Shown: positions 8,680-17,714, counted from the stretch's first letter. The stretch is DNA of 64,000 nucleotides from an uncultured Pseudomonadales bacterium (GCA_951813295.1 CATOTI010000001.1:310001-374000), one strand, 5' to 3'. Notes: generated from the letters alone by a model not told the origin. A program made the numbers and translations.

Positions 8680-10638
8680 ATGTTGAAAGCGGTTTTCGGC
8701 GTTGTAGCGCTCGTTTTGGCTTCGGCCGCGCTAGCGGAACGCGTTGACAACTTCGTGTTGCTCGACCACACGGGCGATGCGCACGAGCTTCACTATTATT
8801 CTGATCGCGACGCGGTCGTTCTCATGGTGCAAGGCAACGGCTGCCCCGTCGTTCGCAATGCCCTGCCGGACCTGCGCGCGGTGCGCGAGCAGTTCAGCGA
8901 CGCGAACGTCGAATTTCTGATGATCAATTCGAATCTTCAGGATCATCGCGTATCGATTGCGGCCGAAGCAGAGGAGTGGGGAATCGATCTACCCATCCTC
9001 GACGACGATTCGCAGCTCATCGGCGAATCACTCGGCCTCACCAGAACGGCCGAAGTGTTCGTCATCGATACCGACGACTGGTCAGTCGCGTACCGTGGCC
9101 CGATCAACGATCGGTTGAGCTACGAGCGCCAAAAGAAGGAAGCGTCGAAGCACTACGTGGCCGATGCGCTGAACGCGGTGCTTGCCGGCGAAGAACCGTC
9201 GATCACCTCGGAAGGTGCGATCGGTTGCCTGATCAACTTTCCGGGTGAGAAAGAACGCGAAGCCCACCGGACGATTTCCTACAGCGACACGATCGCGCCG
9301 ATGCTCGAGGACAACTGCGTCGCCTGCCATCAGGAAGGTGGTATCGGTCCGTGGGCGATGTCGAGCTATGAAATGGTGCGCGGATTCGCGCCGATGATTC
9401 GCGAAGTCGTGCGCACGAAGCGGATGCCGCCCTGGCATGCCGACCCGCATGTCGGCGATTGGCAGAATGATGCGGGCCTCACGGTCGAGGAGCGCCAGAC
9501 GCTGATCCACTGGATCGAAGCTGGCGCGCCACGCGGCGAAGGTGACGATCCGCTCAAGATGTTCGTCGCTGACGCGAACATCTGGCCGCTTGGCGAGCCG
9601 GATCTCATCGTCGAATTGCCGTCGTACGATATCCCGGCCTCGGGTGTGGTCGATTATCAGTTCCCGTCTGTCAAGAATCCGCTCGATGAAGATGTCTGGG
9701 TTCGGGCGATGACGGTCGTCCCGGGCCGCACCGAGGTTGTCCACCACGTACTCGTCGGTGCTACGGCGGCGGGTCAAGCGCCGAACGAGTCGGAAGGTGT
9801 CTTCGACAACTATCTCGGCGGTTACGCACCGGGTACGGGTTACACGAAGATGCCTGAAGGTACGGGCGTTTATCTCCCGGCCGACTCGCACTTCATGTTC
9901 CAGCTGCACTACACGCCGTTCGGCAAGGACGTTTCGGATACGACCAAGGTCGGTCTCTACTTCCACGACGAACCGCCGGGCAATTTCCTGCGTCACGGCG
10001 TCGTCTTGAACCCGACGATTCGTATCCCGCCCGGCGCTAAGCGCCATGAGCAGGCGGCTTACTATCAGTTCGAGAAGGACGCGCACCTGCACACGATCCT
10101 GCCGCACTCGCATTATCGAGGCCGCAGCTCGTCCTTCGTGCTGCGCCATCCGGACGGTACCGAAGAGATGCTACTGAACGTACCGAACTACGACTTCAAC
10201 TGGCAGCGCGGTTACGACTTCGCCGAACCGAAGTTCGTGCCGGCGGGCTCGAAGCTCATTCACTCCACGGTGTATGACAACTCTGTGCAGAACCCGGCCA
10301 ACCCGGATCCCGAAAAGCTCGTGACCTGGGGCCTGCAATCGTGGGACGAGATGCTGTATGGCGACTTCGTCTTCACGTGGGTCGATGAGACCTCGGATCA
10401 ACCGATCCACAGCAACGAGCGCGCTGACGCGTTCCAGACGATCGGGTTCCTCGATCGGGACATGGACGGGACCGTGCAACTTGAAGAGCTTTCCGATCGG
10501 ATGCGTCAGCGCATGGCGCCGATCTTCCAGGCGGCTGATCACAACAAGGACGGTCTCTCGGCCGAGGAGTACATTGCCTTTCGCATGGTGATGCGGATGA
10601 ACCGTCCGCAGCGCAACGCCAGTAGCGGCGGCGAATAG
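8680..10638 (+). CDS. Exported redoxin / cytochrome c / copper type II monooxygenase-like / EF-hand fusion protein
   Basis: This 652-residue protein begins with a signal peptide (about residues 1-19, cleavage after ALA). Residues 20-170 look like a redoxin domain with one Cys (GNGCPVV, Cys55). Residues 195-285 hold a c-type heme motif CVACH (213-217) and RMPPWHADP, whose Met may be the axial ligand. Residues 310-570 resemble the peptidylglycine/dopamine monooxygenase fold: HH at 355-356, His410 in FMFQLHY, HSH at 476-478 and Met558, the ligand order expected for two copper sites. Two EF-hand loops follow (DRDMDGTVQLEE, DHNKDGLSAEEY). A Shine-Dalgarno AGGAG lies upstream. Function is unproven; a periplasmic redox enzyme is likely. 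Confidence 0.85.
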   Translation: MLKAVFGVVALVLASAALAERVDNFVLLDHTGDAHELHYYSDRDAVVLMVQGNGCPVVRNALPDLRAVREQFSDANVEFLMINSNLQDHRVSIAAEAEEWGIDLPILDDDSQLIGESLGLTRTAEVFVIDTDDWSVAYRGPINDRLSYERQKKEASKHYVADALNAVLAGEEPSITSEGAIGCLINFPGEKEREAHRTISYSDTIAPMLEDNCVACHQEGGIGPWAMSSYEMVRGFAPMIREVVRTKRMPPWHADPHVGDWQNDAGLTVEERQTLIHWIEAGAPRGEGDDPLKMFVADANIWPLGEPDLIVELPSYDIPASGVVDYQFPSVKNPLDEDVWVRAMTVVPGRTEVVHHVLVGATAAGQAPNESEGVFDNYLGGYAPGTGYTKMPEGTGVYLPADSHFMFQLHYTPFGKDVSDTTKVGLYFHDEPPGNFLRHGVVLNPTIRIPPGAKRHEQAAYYQFEKDAHLHTILPHSHYRGRSSSFVLRHPDGTEEMLLNVPNYDFNWQRGYDFAEPKFVPAGSKLIHSTVYDNSVQNPANPDPEKLVTWGLQSWDEMLYGDFVFTWVDETSDQPIHSNERADAFQTIGFLDRDMDGTVQLEELSDRMRQRMAPIFQAADHNKDGLSAEEYIAFRMVMRMNRPQRNASSGGE

Positions 10639-10685
10639 CGTAATCGAGCCACGTTCCTTCGGGAGCGTGGGTTGAGAATCGAGAT

Positions 10686-10714
10686 AGCGCGCCTGTTTAG
10701 GCGCGCTTTTTTTT
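10686..10714 (+). terminator. Rho-independent terminator after the redoxin fusion gene
   Basis: A perfect 9-bp stem pairs AGCGCGCCT (10686-10694) with AGGCGCGCT (10699-10707) around a GTTT loop and runs directly into eight T. A weaker hairpin (CCACG...CGTGG, about 10649-10670) precedes it. It separates the fusion gene from selD. Confidence 0.92.
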
Positions 10715-10762
10715 GTGCCCGTCTCGAGGATCGAGCTAGGCTCGCCGCTTTTGCCGGTCGAC

Positions 10763-12937
10763 GTGTTGAAAACTAAGGTCCCCGCGCTGCGTGACCTCGT
10801 CCTGGTGGGCGGTGGCCATGCCCAGATCCAAGTCGTCGAACGATTCGGCATGCACGCCGAGCCGGGGATTCGTGTCACCTTGATCGCGCGTGAAGTCGAG
10901 ACGCCGTACTCGGGTATGTTGCCGGGGCTCGTCGCTGGCCATTACGAATGGTCCGATGTAACGGTCGATCTGACGCGTCTCTGCACATTTGCCGACGTCC
11001 GGTTCATCGATGCGGAAGTGGATGGTCTTGACCTTGAGCGGCAAGAAGTCCGGCTCGTGGGCCGTCCGCCCGTTCGCTTCGACGCGCTCTCGATCAATGT
11101 TGGCGGCACGCCTGGTCCCGAACACGCGTCACCGAATGTCACGCCGGTCAAGCCGATCGGTGCGTTCCTGCCGGAGTGGCAAAAACTCGAGCCCACGATG
11201 AGTGGCGGCGATGGCGTTCGACCAAAGATCACGGTTGTTGGGGGCGGTGCGGGCGGCGTGGAACTTGCGTTGGCGCTCGACCATCGTGGTGCCCAGGTCA
11301 CGATTGCCACGCGTTCGAAGGACCTCGTTCAGGAGTTCAACCGCGGCGCGCGACGCCGTGTTCTGAAGCTGATGGGTGAGCGCGGCATCGATGTCCGCCC
11401 GGGGTTCGATGTCGAATCCACCCGCGGTTCCCACGTGGTCTCGACGGCCGGTGAAGAACTGGCTGGCGAGCACGTCTTCTGGGTGACAGGCGTCAGCGCG
11501 CCAGCGTGGCCGAGGGGCACGGGACTCGCGCTCGACGACGCGGGCTTCATTGCCGTCGACGAACACCTCCAGTCGACCTCACACCCGATGGTTTTTGCGG
11601 CGGGCGACGTCGCCTCGATGGCCGGACAACCGCGGCCGAAGTCGGGCGTTTATGCGGTCCGCCAGGGGCCCTATCTTGCGGAGAACCTCCGGCGTTATCT
11701 GACGCGCCGACCCCTGAAGCGCTTTCGTGCGCAACGCAACGCGATGGCGATCATGGGATTGGGTGATGAGTCGGCGATCGCCGTGCGGGGCGCGTTCACC
11801 GCGTCGGGGGCCTGGGTCTGGCGCTGGAAACAATGGATTGATCGTCGCTTCATGCGACGCTTCACCGAGCTACCGGAGATGAAGGCGGAGGTATTCGACG
11901 TCGCACCAGCGCTGCGCGACGAGGCGCCCGACCCGATGCGATGTGGTGGTTGCGGGGCGAAACTCGGTGCGAACGTGCTTGATCGTGTGCTTCGGCGCCT
12001 CGACGTGACGACCTCGCCGACGACGGTTCGGGGGATTGGCGATGACGCGGCAATCGTGGAATTCACCCACGGGCGACTCGTCACGAGCTGCGACGGATTC
12101 CGCGCGATGATCGACGATCCGTACCAGTTCGGTCGGATCAGCGCACATCACGCGCTCTCCGATCTCTTCGCGATGGGTGGACGGCCGACGTTTGCTCTCG
12201 CCATCGCGACGGTGCCCGTCATGGCGGATGCGCTGATGGAGGAAGATCTGTTTCAGATGATGGCGGGCGCTTTGGCCGTGTTCCGTGATCACGACATCGA
12301 TCTCGTGGGCGGCCACTCGGCGGAAGCCAGCGAACTGTCCGTTGCGTTTTCGGTCTCGGGGATACTCGACGGCGAGCCGATGACCAAGGATGGTCTGCGA
12401 GAGGGACAAAAACTCGTGCTGACCAAGCCGCTCGGTACGGGCACGATTCTGGCGGCGGCGATGCGCGGTGACGCGACGGCGAAACAACTACGGGGCGCAC
12501 TCGACTCGATGGATTCATCGAGCGCCGCGGCTGCGCAGATCTTCAGTGATGCCGGCGCCACGGGATGCACTGACGTGACGGGCTTCGGCCTCCTCGGTCA
12601 TCTGAGTGAAATGACGCGTGCTTCGACCGTCGGCGCGCGGCTTTTCGTCGACTGCATTCCCGATCTAGCGGGCGCGCACGAGCTAATGGCGACCGGTATC
12701 GTCAGCTCGCTTCAGGAGAACAACGAGCAGAGCCTGACGGATGTGACGATTTCGGGCGGTAGCCCGGCGGATCCTCGGGTACGACTATTGGTCGATCCGC
12801 AGACTGCCGGTGGTTTGCTGGCTGCCGTACCGGCTGAGACGGCACAAAGGTGCATGGCGGATCTGCGCGAGAACGGCTATCCGCGAACGTCGATCATTGG
12901 CGAAGTGACAGAGAACGGATTGGAGGTGGTGCTATGA
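10763..12937 (+). CDS. selD: FAD/NAD(P)-dependent oxidoreductase fused to selenide, water dikinase (SelD)
   Basis: The protein has two parts. Residues 1 to about 385 are a pyridine nucleotide-disulfide oxidoreductase with FAD motif VLVGGGHAQ, NAD motif VVGGGAGGVELALAL and the FAADGV-like segment MVFAAGDVASM. From about residue 390 comes a full SelD: catalytic region MRCGGCGAKLG (Cys, not Sec), IGDDAAIV, TSCDGFRAMIDDPY, and GCTDVTGFGLLGH. SelD makes selenophosphate from selenide and ATP for SelA. The oxidoreductase half may supply reduced selenium, which is inference. I prefer GTG 10763; an upstream GTG at 10715 touches the terminator and is less likely. Its stop overlaps the next ATG. Confidence 0.93.
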   Translation: MLKTKVPALRDLVLVGGGHAQIQVVERFGMHAEPGIRVTLIAREVETPYSGMLPGLVAGHYEWSDVTVDLTRLCTFADVRFIDAEVDGLDLERQEVRLVGRPPVRFDALSINVGGTPGPEHASPNVTPVKPIGAFLPEWQKLEPTMSGGDGVRPKITVVGGGAGGVELALALDHRGAQVTIATRSKDLVQEFNRGARRRVLKLMGERGIDVRPGFDVESTRGSHVVSTAGEELAGEHVFWVTGVSAPAWPRGTGLALDDAGFIAVDEHLQSTSHPMVFAAGDVASMAGQPRPKSGVYAVRQGPYLAENLRRYLTRRPLKRFRAQRNAMAIMGLGDESAIAVRGAFTASGAWVWRWKQWIDRRFMRRFTELPEMKAEVFDVAPALRDEAPDPMRCGGCGAKLGANVLDRVLRRLDVTTSPTTVRGIGDDAAIVEFTHGRLVTSCDGFRAMIDDPYQFGRISAHHALSDLFAMGGRPTFALAIATVPVMADALMEEDLFQMMAGALAVFRDHDIDLVGGHSAEASELSVAFSVSGILDGEPMTKDGLREGQKLVLTKPLGTGTILAAAMRGDATAKQLRGALDSMDSSSAAAAQIFSDAGATGCTDVTGFGLLGHLSEMTRASTVGARLFVDCIPDLAGAHELMATGIVSSLQENNEQSLTDVTISGGSPADPRVRLLVDPQTAGGLLAAVPAETAQRCMADLRENGYPRTSIIGEVTENGLEVVL

Positions 12938-13551
12938 AACCCCGAGTCGTCTTCGTCACGGATCCGATGTGTTCGTGGTGTTGGGGGATGGCGGACGCGA
13001 TCGATGTCGTTCGTGAAAAGTTTGCAGCAAGCTGTGAGTTCGACATTCAGCTCGGTGGGATCAACACGCACGGCACGCGCCCGATCGGTGACTACGGCCG
13101 GCGACGTCTCAAACGGCTATGGGACGAAGTGAATGCGGTCACGGGTGTGACTTTCAGCTACGAGCTGGCACCGGGGTGCATCTACAACAGTGTTCTACCT
13201 TGCCTCGGATGCGAAGCGATGCGCGACCTGACGGAGCAGCCGCCGTTCGAGATCGTGCGTCGCATGCAGCACGCCTTTTTCGTCGAGGCCGTCAACGTCA
13301 ACGACATTGGTGTCATTGGCGATATCGCGTCCGAGTTCGACGTCGATGTTGAACAATTGCGGGCGCGGATGGACACCACCGAGGTGCGGACACGCACCCG
13401 TTGGGGCTTCGAGACGAGTCGTCGCTACGGTACGCAGGCGTTACCGAGCGTGTTGTTCGGACAGGACGACCTGGTGCTCGTGGCGGGCGGCTTCATCGAC
13501 GCGGACACGCTGACGCGCGAAATCGACGTCCGCCTCCACTCGATGGAGTAG
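12934..13551 (+). CDS. DsbA/FrnE-like thioredoxin-fold protein
   Basis: This 205-residue protein begins MKPRVVFVTDPMCSWCWGMA, giving a CxxC site C13-SW-C16 in the DsbA/FrnE arrangement, with the helical insertion and a cis-Pro region TQALPSVLFGQ. It has no signal peptide, so it is cytoplasmic, like FrnE or 2-hydroxychromene isomerase relatives. The ATG at 12934 overlaps the selD stop (ATGA), so the two are translationally coupled, suggesting a thiol or selenium redox partnership, which is inference. A longer frame starting at 12850 lies inside selD and is not needed. It abuts the convergent MetX gene with no gap. Confidence 0.88.
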   Translation: MKPRVVFVTDPMCSWCWGMADAIDVVREKFAASCEFDIQLGGINTHGTRPIGDYGRRRLKRLWDEVNAVTGVTFSYELAPGCIYNSVLPCLGCEAMRDLTEQPPFEIVRRMQHAFFVEAVNVNDIGVIGDIASEFDVDVEQLRARMDTTEVRTRTRWGFETSRRYGTQALPSVLFGQDDLVLVAGGFIDADTLTREIDVRLHSME

Positions 13552-14637
13552 TCAGAAGAAGCCGGCAATCACCGGACGAAAGCGATCCATGTCCACGAGA
13601 AAGGAGTCGTGGCCTTGGATCGATTCCAGCCCGTGGAAGCGGAATTCGCCGACCCGATCGGTTAACCCGTCCGCAATTTCCTGCTGTTGGCTCAGCGGAA
13701 AGAGGATGTCGGTCTCGACGCCGATGACCATCGCCCGTTCTACATCGATGAGCTTCAGGCCTTCCGCGACCGTGCCGCCGTAGTCGGCCACGTCAAAAAG
13801 ATCCATCGCCCGCGACAGGTACAGATAGCAGTTGGCATCGAAGGTGCCGATGAACTTGTTTGCGTGCGCCTCGAGATAGGACTCCACCTCGAAATCGATG
13901 CCGAACCGGTCGTTCGGATCACCAGCGTCGGTGGTACGTTCGCGGCCGAAACGGGCGGTCCATTCCTTTGCCGAGCGGTAGGTGATCATGCCGAGCTTCC
14001 GCGCCAGCCGCATCCCGAGAGCGGGCGATACGTCGATGTTGTACTGACCCGCGTCCCAGACCGGATCCGAGCGGATGAGCTCGCGTTGAAGCGATCGCAG
14101 GGCGATCGAGAAAGGCAAGCTCCTCGCGCCGGCGGAAATCGTCACGAGCCCCCGAGTCCGCGACGGAAACAACATGGCGTAGGCGAGGGCGGTCATACCG
14201 CCCATCGAAGCGCCGACAACCGTGTGCAGCTCGTCGATAGCGAGTGCTTCGACGACCGCGTCGCCAGCCGTCGCGATGTCCTCGAGGGAGAGGACGGGAA
14301 AATCCAGCCGGTAGAGATCACCGGTCGTGGGGTCGATGCTGGCGGGACCGGTCGATCCGAAGCAACTGCCGAGTGAGTTGATGCAAATGACGAAGTAGCG
14401 CGTCGTGTCGATTGGTTTATGCGGCCCGATGACGTCTTCCCACCAACCCGCGCTGGGATCGGCGTGCGATGACGCCGCATGCGCGGAAGGTGAAAGGCCG
14501 GTGAAGACGAGGATCGCGTTGTCGCGGGCCGCGTTCAGTTCGCCCCAGGTCTCGTAGGCCACGGTCGGATCGGTGATCGTGCCGTGTTGCATCACGAACG
14601 GGCCGTTGATCGTGACGTATTGGCGGGCGTCGGGCAT
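13552..14637 (-). CDS. MetX-family serine/homoserine O-acyltransferase
   Basis: This roughly 361-residue alpha/beta hydrolase-fold protein has the MetX layout: YETWGELN, nucleophile GASMGG (Ser144 from the chosen start), a lid domain, Asp in VETDILFPLSQQ and His in QGHDSFLVD. MetX enzymes acylate homoserine for methionine synthesis; a sister group acylates serine with succinyl-CoA for cysteine synthesis. The oxyanion region reads NSLGSCFGSTGPAS rather than the NVLGGC-type of acetyltransferases, which leans towards the succinyl-transferring groups. I chose ATG 14637 over TTG 14676 because it starts MPDARQYVT. No other met or cys genes are adjacent. Confidence 0.88.
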   Translation of the reverse strand: MPDARQYVTINGPFVMQHGTITDPTVAYETWGELNAARDNAILVFTGLSPSAHAASSHADPSAGWWEDVIGPHKPIDTTRYFVICINSLGSCFGSTGPASIDPTTGDLYRLDFPVLSLEDIATAGDAVVEALAIDELHTVVGASMGGMTALAYAMLFPSRTRGLVTISAGARSLPFSIALRSLQRELIRSDPVWDAGQYNIDVSPALGMRLARKLGMITYRSAKEWTARFGRERTTDAGDPNDRFGIDFEVESYLEAHANKFIGTFDANCYLYLSRAMDLFDVADYGGTVAEGLKLIDVERAMVIGVETDILFPLSQQQEIADGLTDRVGEFRFHGLESIQGHDSFLVDMDRFRPVIAGFF

Positions 14638-14842
14638 GGCGACTCGTGGTTCGAATGGGCGCCGGAGTATCGACAAAACCGAAGAACGGGGCCAGTGCTG
14701 GTCGCGGCCAGCGGTACGGCTCGATGTGGTCGAACGGGTGGGAGACGGACGTTCGATAGCCTAGAATTCGCGTCCGCGACTGTACCCGTCCGATAGAGGC
14801 GCCCACATCTCCATCGCAACGACAAATGCCCCGGCGTCTTCG

Positions 14843-15688
14843 ATGACGCGTGACTTGATTGCCCTGGCGAAACCGCGCGTGACGGCGCTGGTCCTGCTGA
14901 CGGCCGGCGTAGGGCTTGCGATGGCGCCCGCCGGGGTCGAGATCGAACTTGTGGTCGCTATGTTGGTGTTTATGACTCTGCTCGTGGCGGGTGCCAACGT
15001 ACTCAACTGCTGGTGGGAGCGCGATACGGATGCGCTCATGGCACGTACTCGTACGCGGCCGCTACCGGACGGTCGCCTCAATGCAAATGTTGCCCTCGGA
15101 TTCGGCCTGATTTTGGCCGTCGTGTCGCTGCCGGCGCTGTTTTTCTTGGTCAACCCGCTCACGGCATTGCTCGGCGCGGTGGCGCTCGGTTCGTACGTTC
15201 TCGCCTACACGCCGTTGAAGGCTGTTCATCCGATTGCACTGGCGGTCGGTGCGGTCCCGGGCGCGATGCCCGCTCTCATGGGCTGGACGGCCACGACGAA
15301 CGAAATCGGTTGGGGCGGCATCGCCCTTTTCGCCATCGTTTTCGTCTGGCAGATGCCGCATGTGATCGGTCTCTCGTGTAAGAACGCCGTCGAATACGCC
15401 GCTGCGGGGATGAAGGTTCTGCCGATTTTGCGCGGTGAGTCCGTGGCGAAATGGCACGCCGTCATCTGGTGCGTCGTGATGGTCCCGACGAGCCTCACGC
15501 CGTTCTGGTTCGACCTCGGCGGTGTCGTGTACGCCGTCGGTGCGGTGGCCCTGAGCCTCGTGTACCTCGCCGCGTCGCTCATCGGTTTCCGCTCGGATTC
15601 CGCGGAAGTCTGGGGGCGCCGTCTCTTCGTCACGTCACTTGCCTACCTGCCGCTCGTCTTCGGTCTTCTCATCGTCGACACGGTTTAG
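14843..15688 (+). CDS. ctaB: Protoheme IX farnesyltransferase (heme O synthase)
   Basis: This 281-residue UbiA-superfamily prenyltransferase has multiple membrane segments, the family start LIALAKPRVTALVLLTAGVG, the prenyl-diphosphate motif NVLNCWWERDTDALMART with RTRPLP, and VWQMPHVIGLS in the second half. It converts heme B to heme O with farnesyl diphosphate for heme-copper oxidases. The usual neighbours (cytochrome oxidase subunits, ctaA) are absent here. Length is typical. It is divergent from the MetX gene across about 205 bases. Confidence 0.95.
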   Translation: MTRDLIALAKPRVTALVLLTAGVGLAMAPAGVEIELVVAMLVFMTLLVAGANVLNCWWERDTDALMARTRTRPLPDGRLNANVALGFGLILAVVSLPALFFLVNPLTALLGAVALGSYVLAYTPLKAVHPIALAVGAVPGAMPALMGWTATTNEIGWGGIALFAIVFVWQMPHVIGLSCKNAVEYAAAGMKVLPILRGESVAKWHAVIWCVVMVPTSLTPFWFDLGGVVYAVGAVALSLVYLAASLIGFRSDSAEVWGRRLFVTSLAYLPLVFGLLIVDTV

Positions 15689-15721
15689 TCCCCGCTCGTT
15701 TCCGCTCTTGGAGGATTGCTG

Positions 15722-16672
15722 ATGTTGGATGCTGCTGGCCGCAACCAGACCATGCTCGAAGTGAACGGTGTGTCCTTGCGGACCATCGTCGAAGGCGAAG
15801 GACCGCTCGCCGTGCTGCTGCACGGCTTTCCGCGCTGTTGGTACCTCTGGCGCCATCAGATCGATCCGTTGGTGGCCGCGGGTTTTCGTGTCGCGGTGCC
15901 GGATCAACGTGGCTATGGGGCGAGTTCGCTGCCTGAGCGTATCGAGGACTACAACATTCTCGAGCTCACGGCTGACGTGATCGGTTTGATCGACGTACTC
16001 GGCGAGGAGCAGGCCTACCTGGTCGGCCACGACTGGGGATGCATCGTTGCCTGGTACACCGCGCTCCAATACCCCCATCGCCTGAAGTGTGTGATGGGGC
16101 TTTCGGTTCCCTTCCTACCGATCGGCCCAGCCGCAGTGAATCCACCCGGACGGGACGATCAATTCTGGTACATCCGCTATTTCCAGAACCCCGGGGTGGC
16201 GGAACGCGAGTTCGAGGCGGACATCGACCGCACGATGCGCTTCTTCAACGGCGTCAGTGAAGGTGCGGGCCAGCCAAAGGCACGGGACGATTCGATGTTC
16301 GGCTCGGCTCCCACGCCGAGTCGCCTGCAAGAGCCGTTGACCGAGGAGGACCATCAGTACTACGTAAAATCGTTTACGGAGTCGGGTTTCCGTGGGCCGC
16401 TTTCCTGGTATCGAAACATGGGCGGGATCCCGACGCTGACACCTTGGCTCAAAGACGCGAAGATTCAGGTTCCGGCCTGGTTTCTCGCGGGCAGCGACGA
16501 TCCCGTCTTGCAGTTCGCGGCCGGTTCGGTCGATCTCCAGGATCAGTTTTTTGCCGACCTGCGTGGCAAAACGCTCATCGACGGCGCGAGTCACTGGGTT
16601 CAGGAGCAGAAACCCGATGAGGTGTCCGCGGCAGTCGTGGATTTTCTGAGCTCGATCCGCGCTGCGGGCTAA
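15722..16672 (+). CDS. Alpha/beta hydrolase, epoxide hydrolase-like
   Basis: This roughly 316-residue protein has the HGFPR oxyanion motif, the nucleophile elbow GHDWGCIVAWYTAL with Asp as nucleophile, a cap domain, and late catalytic Asp (AGSDDPVLQ) and His (GASHWVQEQ). Asp in the elbow is the mark of epoxide hydrolases and haloalkane dehalogenases; HGFP and HDWG favour epoxide hydrolase. I chose ATG 15722 because GGAGG at 15710-15714 sits 7 bases upstream. It has no signal peptide. Substrate unknown. Confidence 0.87.
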   Translation: MLDAAGRNQTMLEVNGVSLRTIVEGEGPLAVLLHGFPRCWYLWRHQIDPLVAAGFRVAVPDQRGYGASSLPERIEDYNILELTADVIGLIDVLGEEQAYLVGHDWGCIVAWYTALQYPHRLKCVMGLSVPFLPIGPAAVNPPGRDDQFWYIRYFQNPGVAEREFEADIDRTMRFFNGVSEGAGQPKARDDSMFGSAPTPSRLQEPLTEEDHQYYVKSFTESGFRGPLSWYRNMGGIPTLTPWLKDAKIQVPAWFLAGSDDPVLQFAAGSVDLQDQFFADLRGKTLIDGASHWVQEQKPDEVSAAVVDFLSSIRAAG

Positions 16673-16680
16673 GCCAAGTC

Positions 16681-16706
16681 GCGGGCGGCGTGTTTCGGCC
16701 GCCCGC
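16681..16706. terminator. Hairpin between convergent genes (probable bidirectional terminator)
   Basis: GCGGGCGGC (16681-16689) pairs perfectly with GCCGCCCGC (16698-16706). It lies between the stop of the epoxide-hydrolase-like gene (16672) and the stop of the convergent DUF4097 gene (16716). There is no real T tract, so intrinsic termination is likely but not certain. Confidence 0.55.
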
Positions 16707-16715
16707 CTGAAGACG

Positions 16716-17690
16716 CTAGAGCTTATCGAGGACGATCGACCCGCCGCTTGCGCGGACGCGCAATGACGGCCCGCCGCCGTTGACCTCGCCCCGTAGCGAG
16801 TCCTTCGTGGCATCGCCACGGAAATCGAGGTCATCGGAAGCGCGCAAGCGTCCACCGGACGACTTCGCGTCGAGGTCCACGCCGACCCCGTCCGCGAGAT
16901 CGACGGTGATCGTTCCGCCGGACGTCCTGAGTTCGCTCCCCTGGGTGGGTTGCGCGGTGAATGCGATCCGGATACCGCCACCGGACGTCTTGGCTTCGAC
17001 GGATCCATCCGCTGACTCGATGTCAATGCTGCCGCCGGACGTCGTGGCGACGACGTCACCGCCGACGCGTCCGAGTTCGATCTTTCCGCCCGAGGTTTGC
17101 GCACGAACCTCGCCCGCGATGTCATCCAGTCGGATCGCACCGCCCGACGTCTTGAGTTCGGCGTTGGCAACGGTACCTTTGACCTCGATGGACCCACCGG
17201 AAGTCTCACCGTCGATGTCGCCGTTGATGTCATCGAAGTGCATCGAACCACCGGAGGTGTGTGCTTTCACGAAACCCTCGATGTCTTCGACGTGGACCGT
17301 CCCGCCGGACGTGTGCAGGTCGAGATCGACCCGTTCCGGCGTATCGATTCGAATCGAGAGACTGCGACCGCCAAGCCAGTTCGTGAGCTTTCGGCGTTTT
17401 TCGACGCGCACGGACACGCGTGTCGACGACGCATTGATGTCGATGTCGTAGTCGTCCTCGATCTCGCCGCGCGAGTCGTCGCCGCGCGTAATCGAAACTG
17501 ACACTTCGTCAGCGCCTCCCTCGACCGCGATGCGTGCGCCTTCCGCGTCGACTTCCACCGTCGCCCCGCGGTCGACGTCGAATGATTGTTCGATTCCGTC
17601 AGCAAAGGTGGCCGTGCCCAAGACGATTCCTCCTATGGCGATCGCGTGTCGCCAAGAACTGCTAGCAAGGTTGCCGTTAGCCCAAATCAT
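16716..17690 (-). CDS. DUF4097-type beta-strand repeat protein, exported
   Basis: This 324-residue protein has an N-terminal signal-like segment (AIAIGGIVLGTATFA) and then a long run of short beta-strand repeats. Eight TSGG tetrads plus SSGG and ASGG variants recur about every 19-22 residues through the C-terminal two thirds, each followed by strand residues, for example TSGGSIEV and TSGGKIEL. This is the hallmark of DUF4097 adhesin-like right-handed beta-solenoids, usually outside the cytoplasm. It is the last gene of a three-gene minus-strand run (serine hydrolase, propeller, DUF4097; gaps 24-30 bases). The molecular role of the family is not established. Confidence 0.85.
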   Translation of the reverse strand: MIWANGNLASSSWRHAIAIGGIVLGTATFADGIEQSFDVDRGATVEVDAEGARIAVEGGADEVSVSITRGDDSRGEIEDDYDIDINASSTRVSVRVEKRRKLTNWLGGRSLSIRIDTPERVDLDLHTSGGTVHVEDIEGFVKAHTSGGSMHFDDINGDIDGETSGGSIEVKGTVANAELKTSGGAIRLDDIAGEVRAQTSGGKIELGRVGGDVVATTSGGSIDIESADGSVEAKTSGGGIRIAFTAQPTQGSELRTSGGTITVDLADGVGVDLDAKSSGGRLRASDDLDFRGDATKDSLRGEVNGGGPSLRVRASGGSIVLDKL

Positions 17691-17714
17691 GAATGATTCT
17701 TCCGTTGTGGTTAG

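Noticed and set aside
9082..10149. Minus-strand open frame of 355 codons inside the redoxin fusion
   Set aside because: Arg/Asp/Val-rich antisense composition without motifs; the plus strand has a clear multidomain protein.
11936..11968. Possible Sec residue in the SelD catalytic loop
   Set aside because: The codon at the catalytic position is a Cys codon (TGT/TGC), not TGA.
12850..12933. Longer N-terminus for the DsbA/FrnE-like protein
   Set aside because: The extension lies inside selD in another frame; the ATG at 12934 overlaps the selD stop and starts directly at the conserved beta strand.
16115..17251. Minus-strand open frame of 378 codons spanning two genes
   Set aside because: Crosses the convergent junction and overlaps both the hydrolase and the DUF4097 gene in other frames; composition is Arg/Ser-rich shadow.
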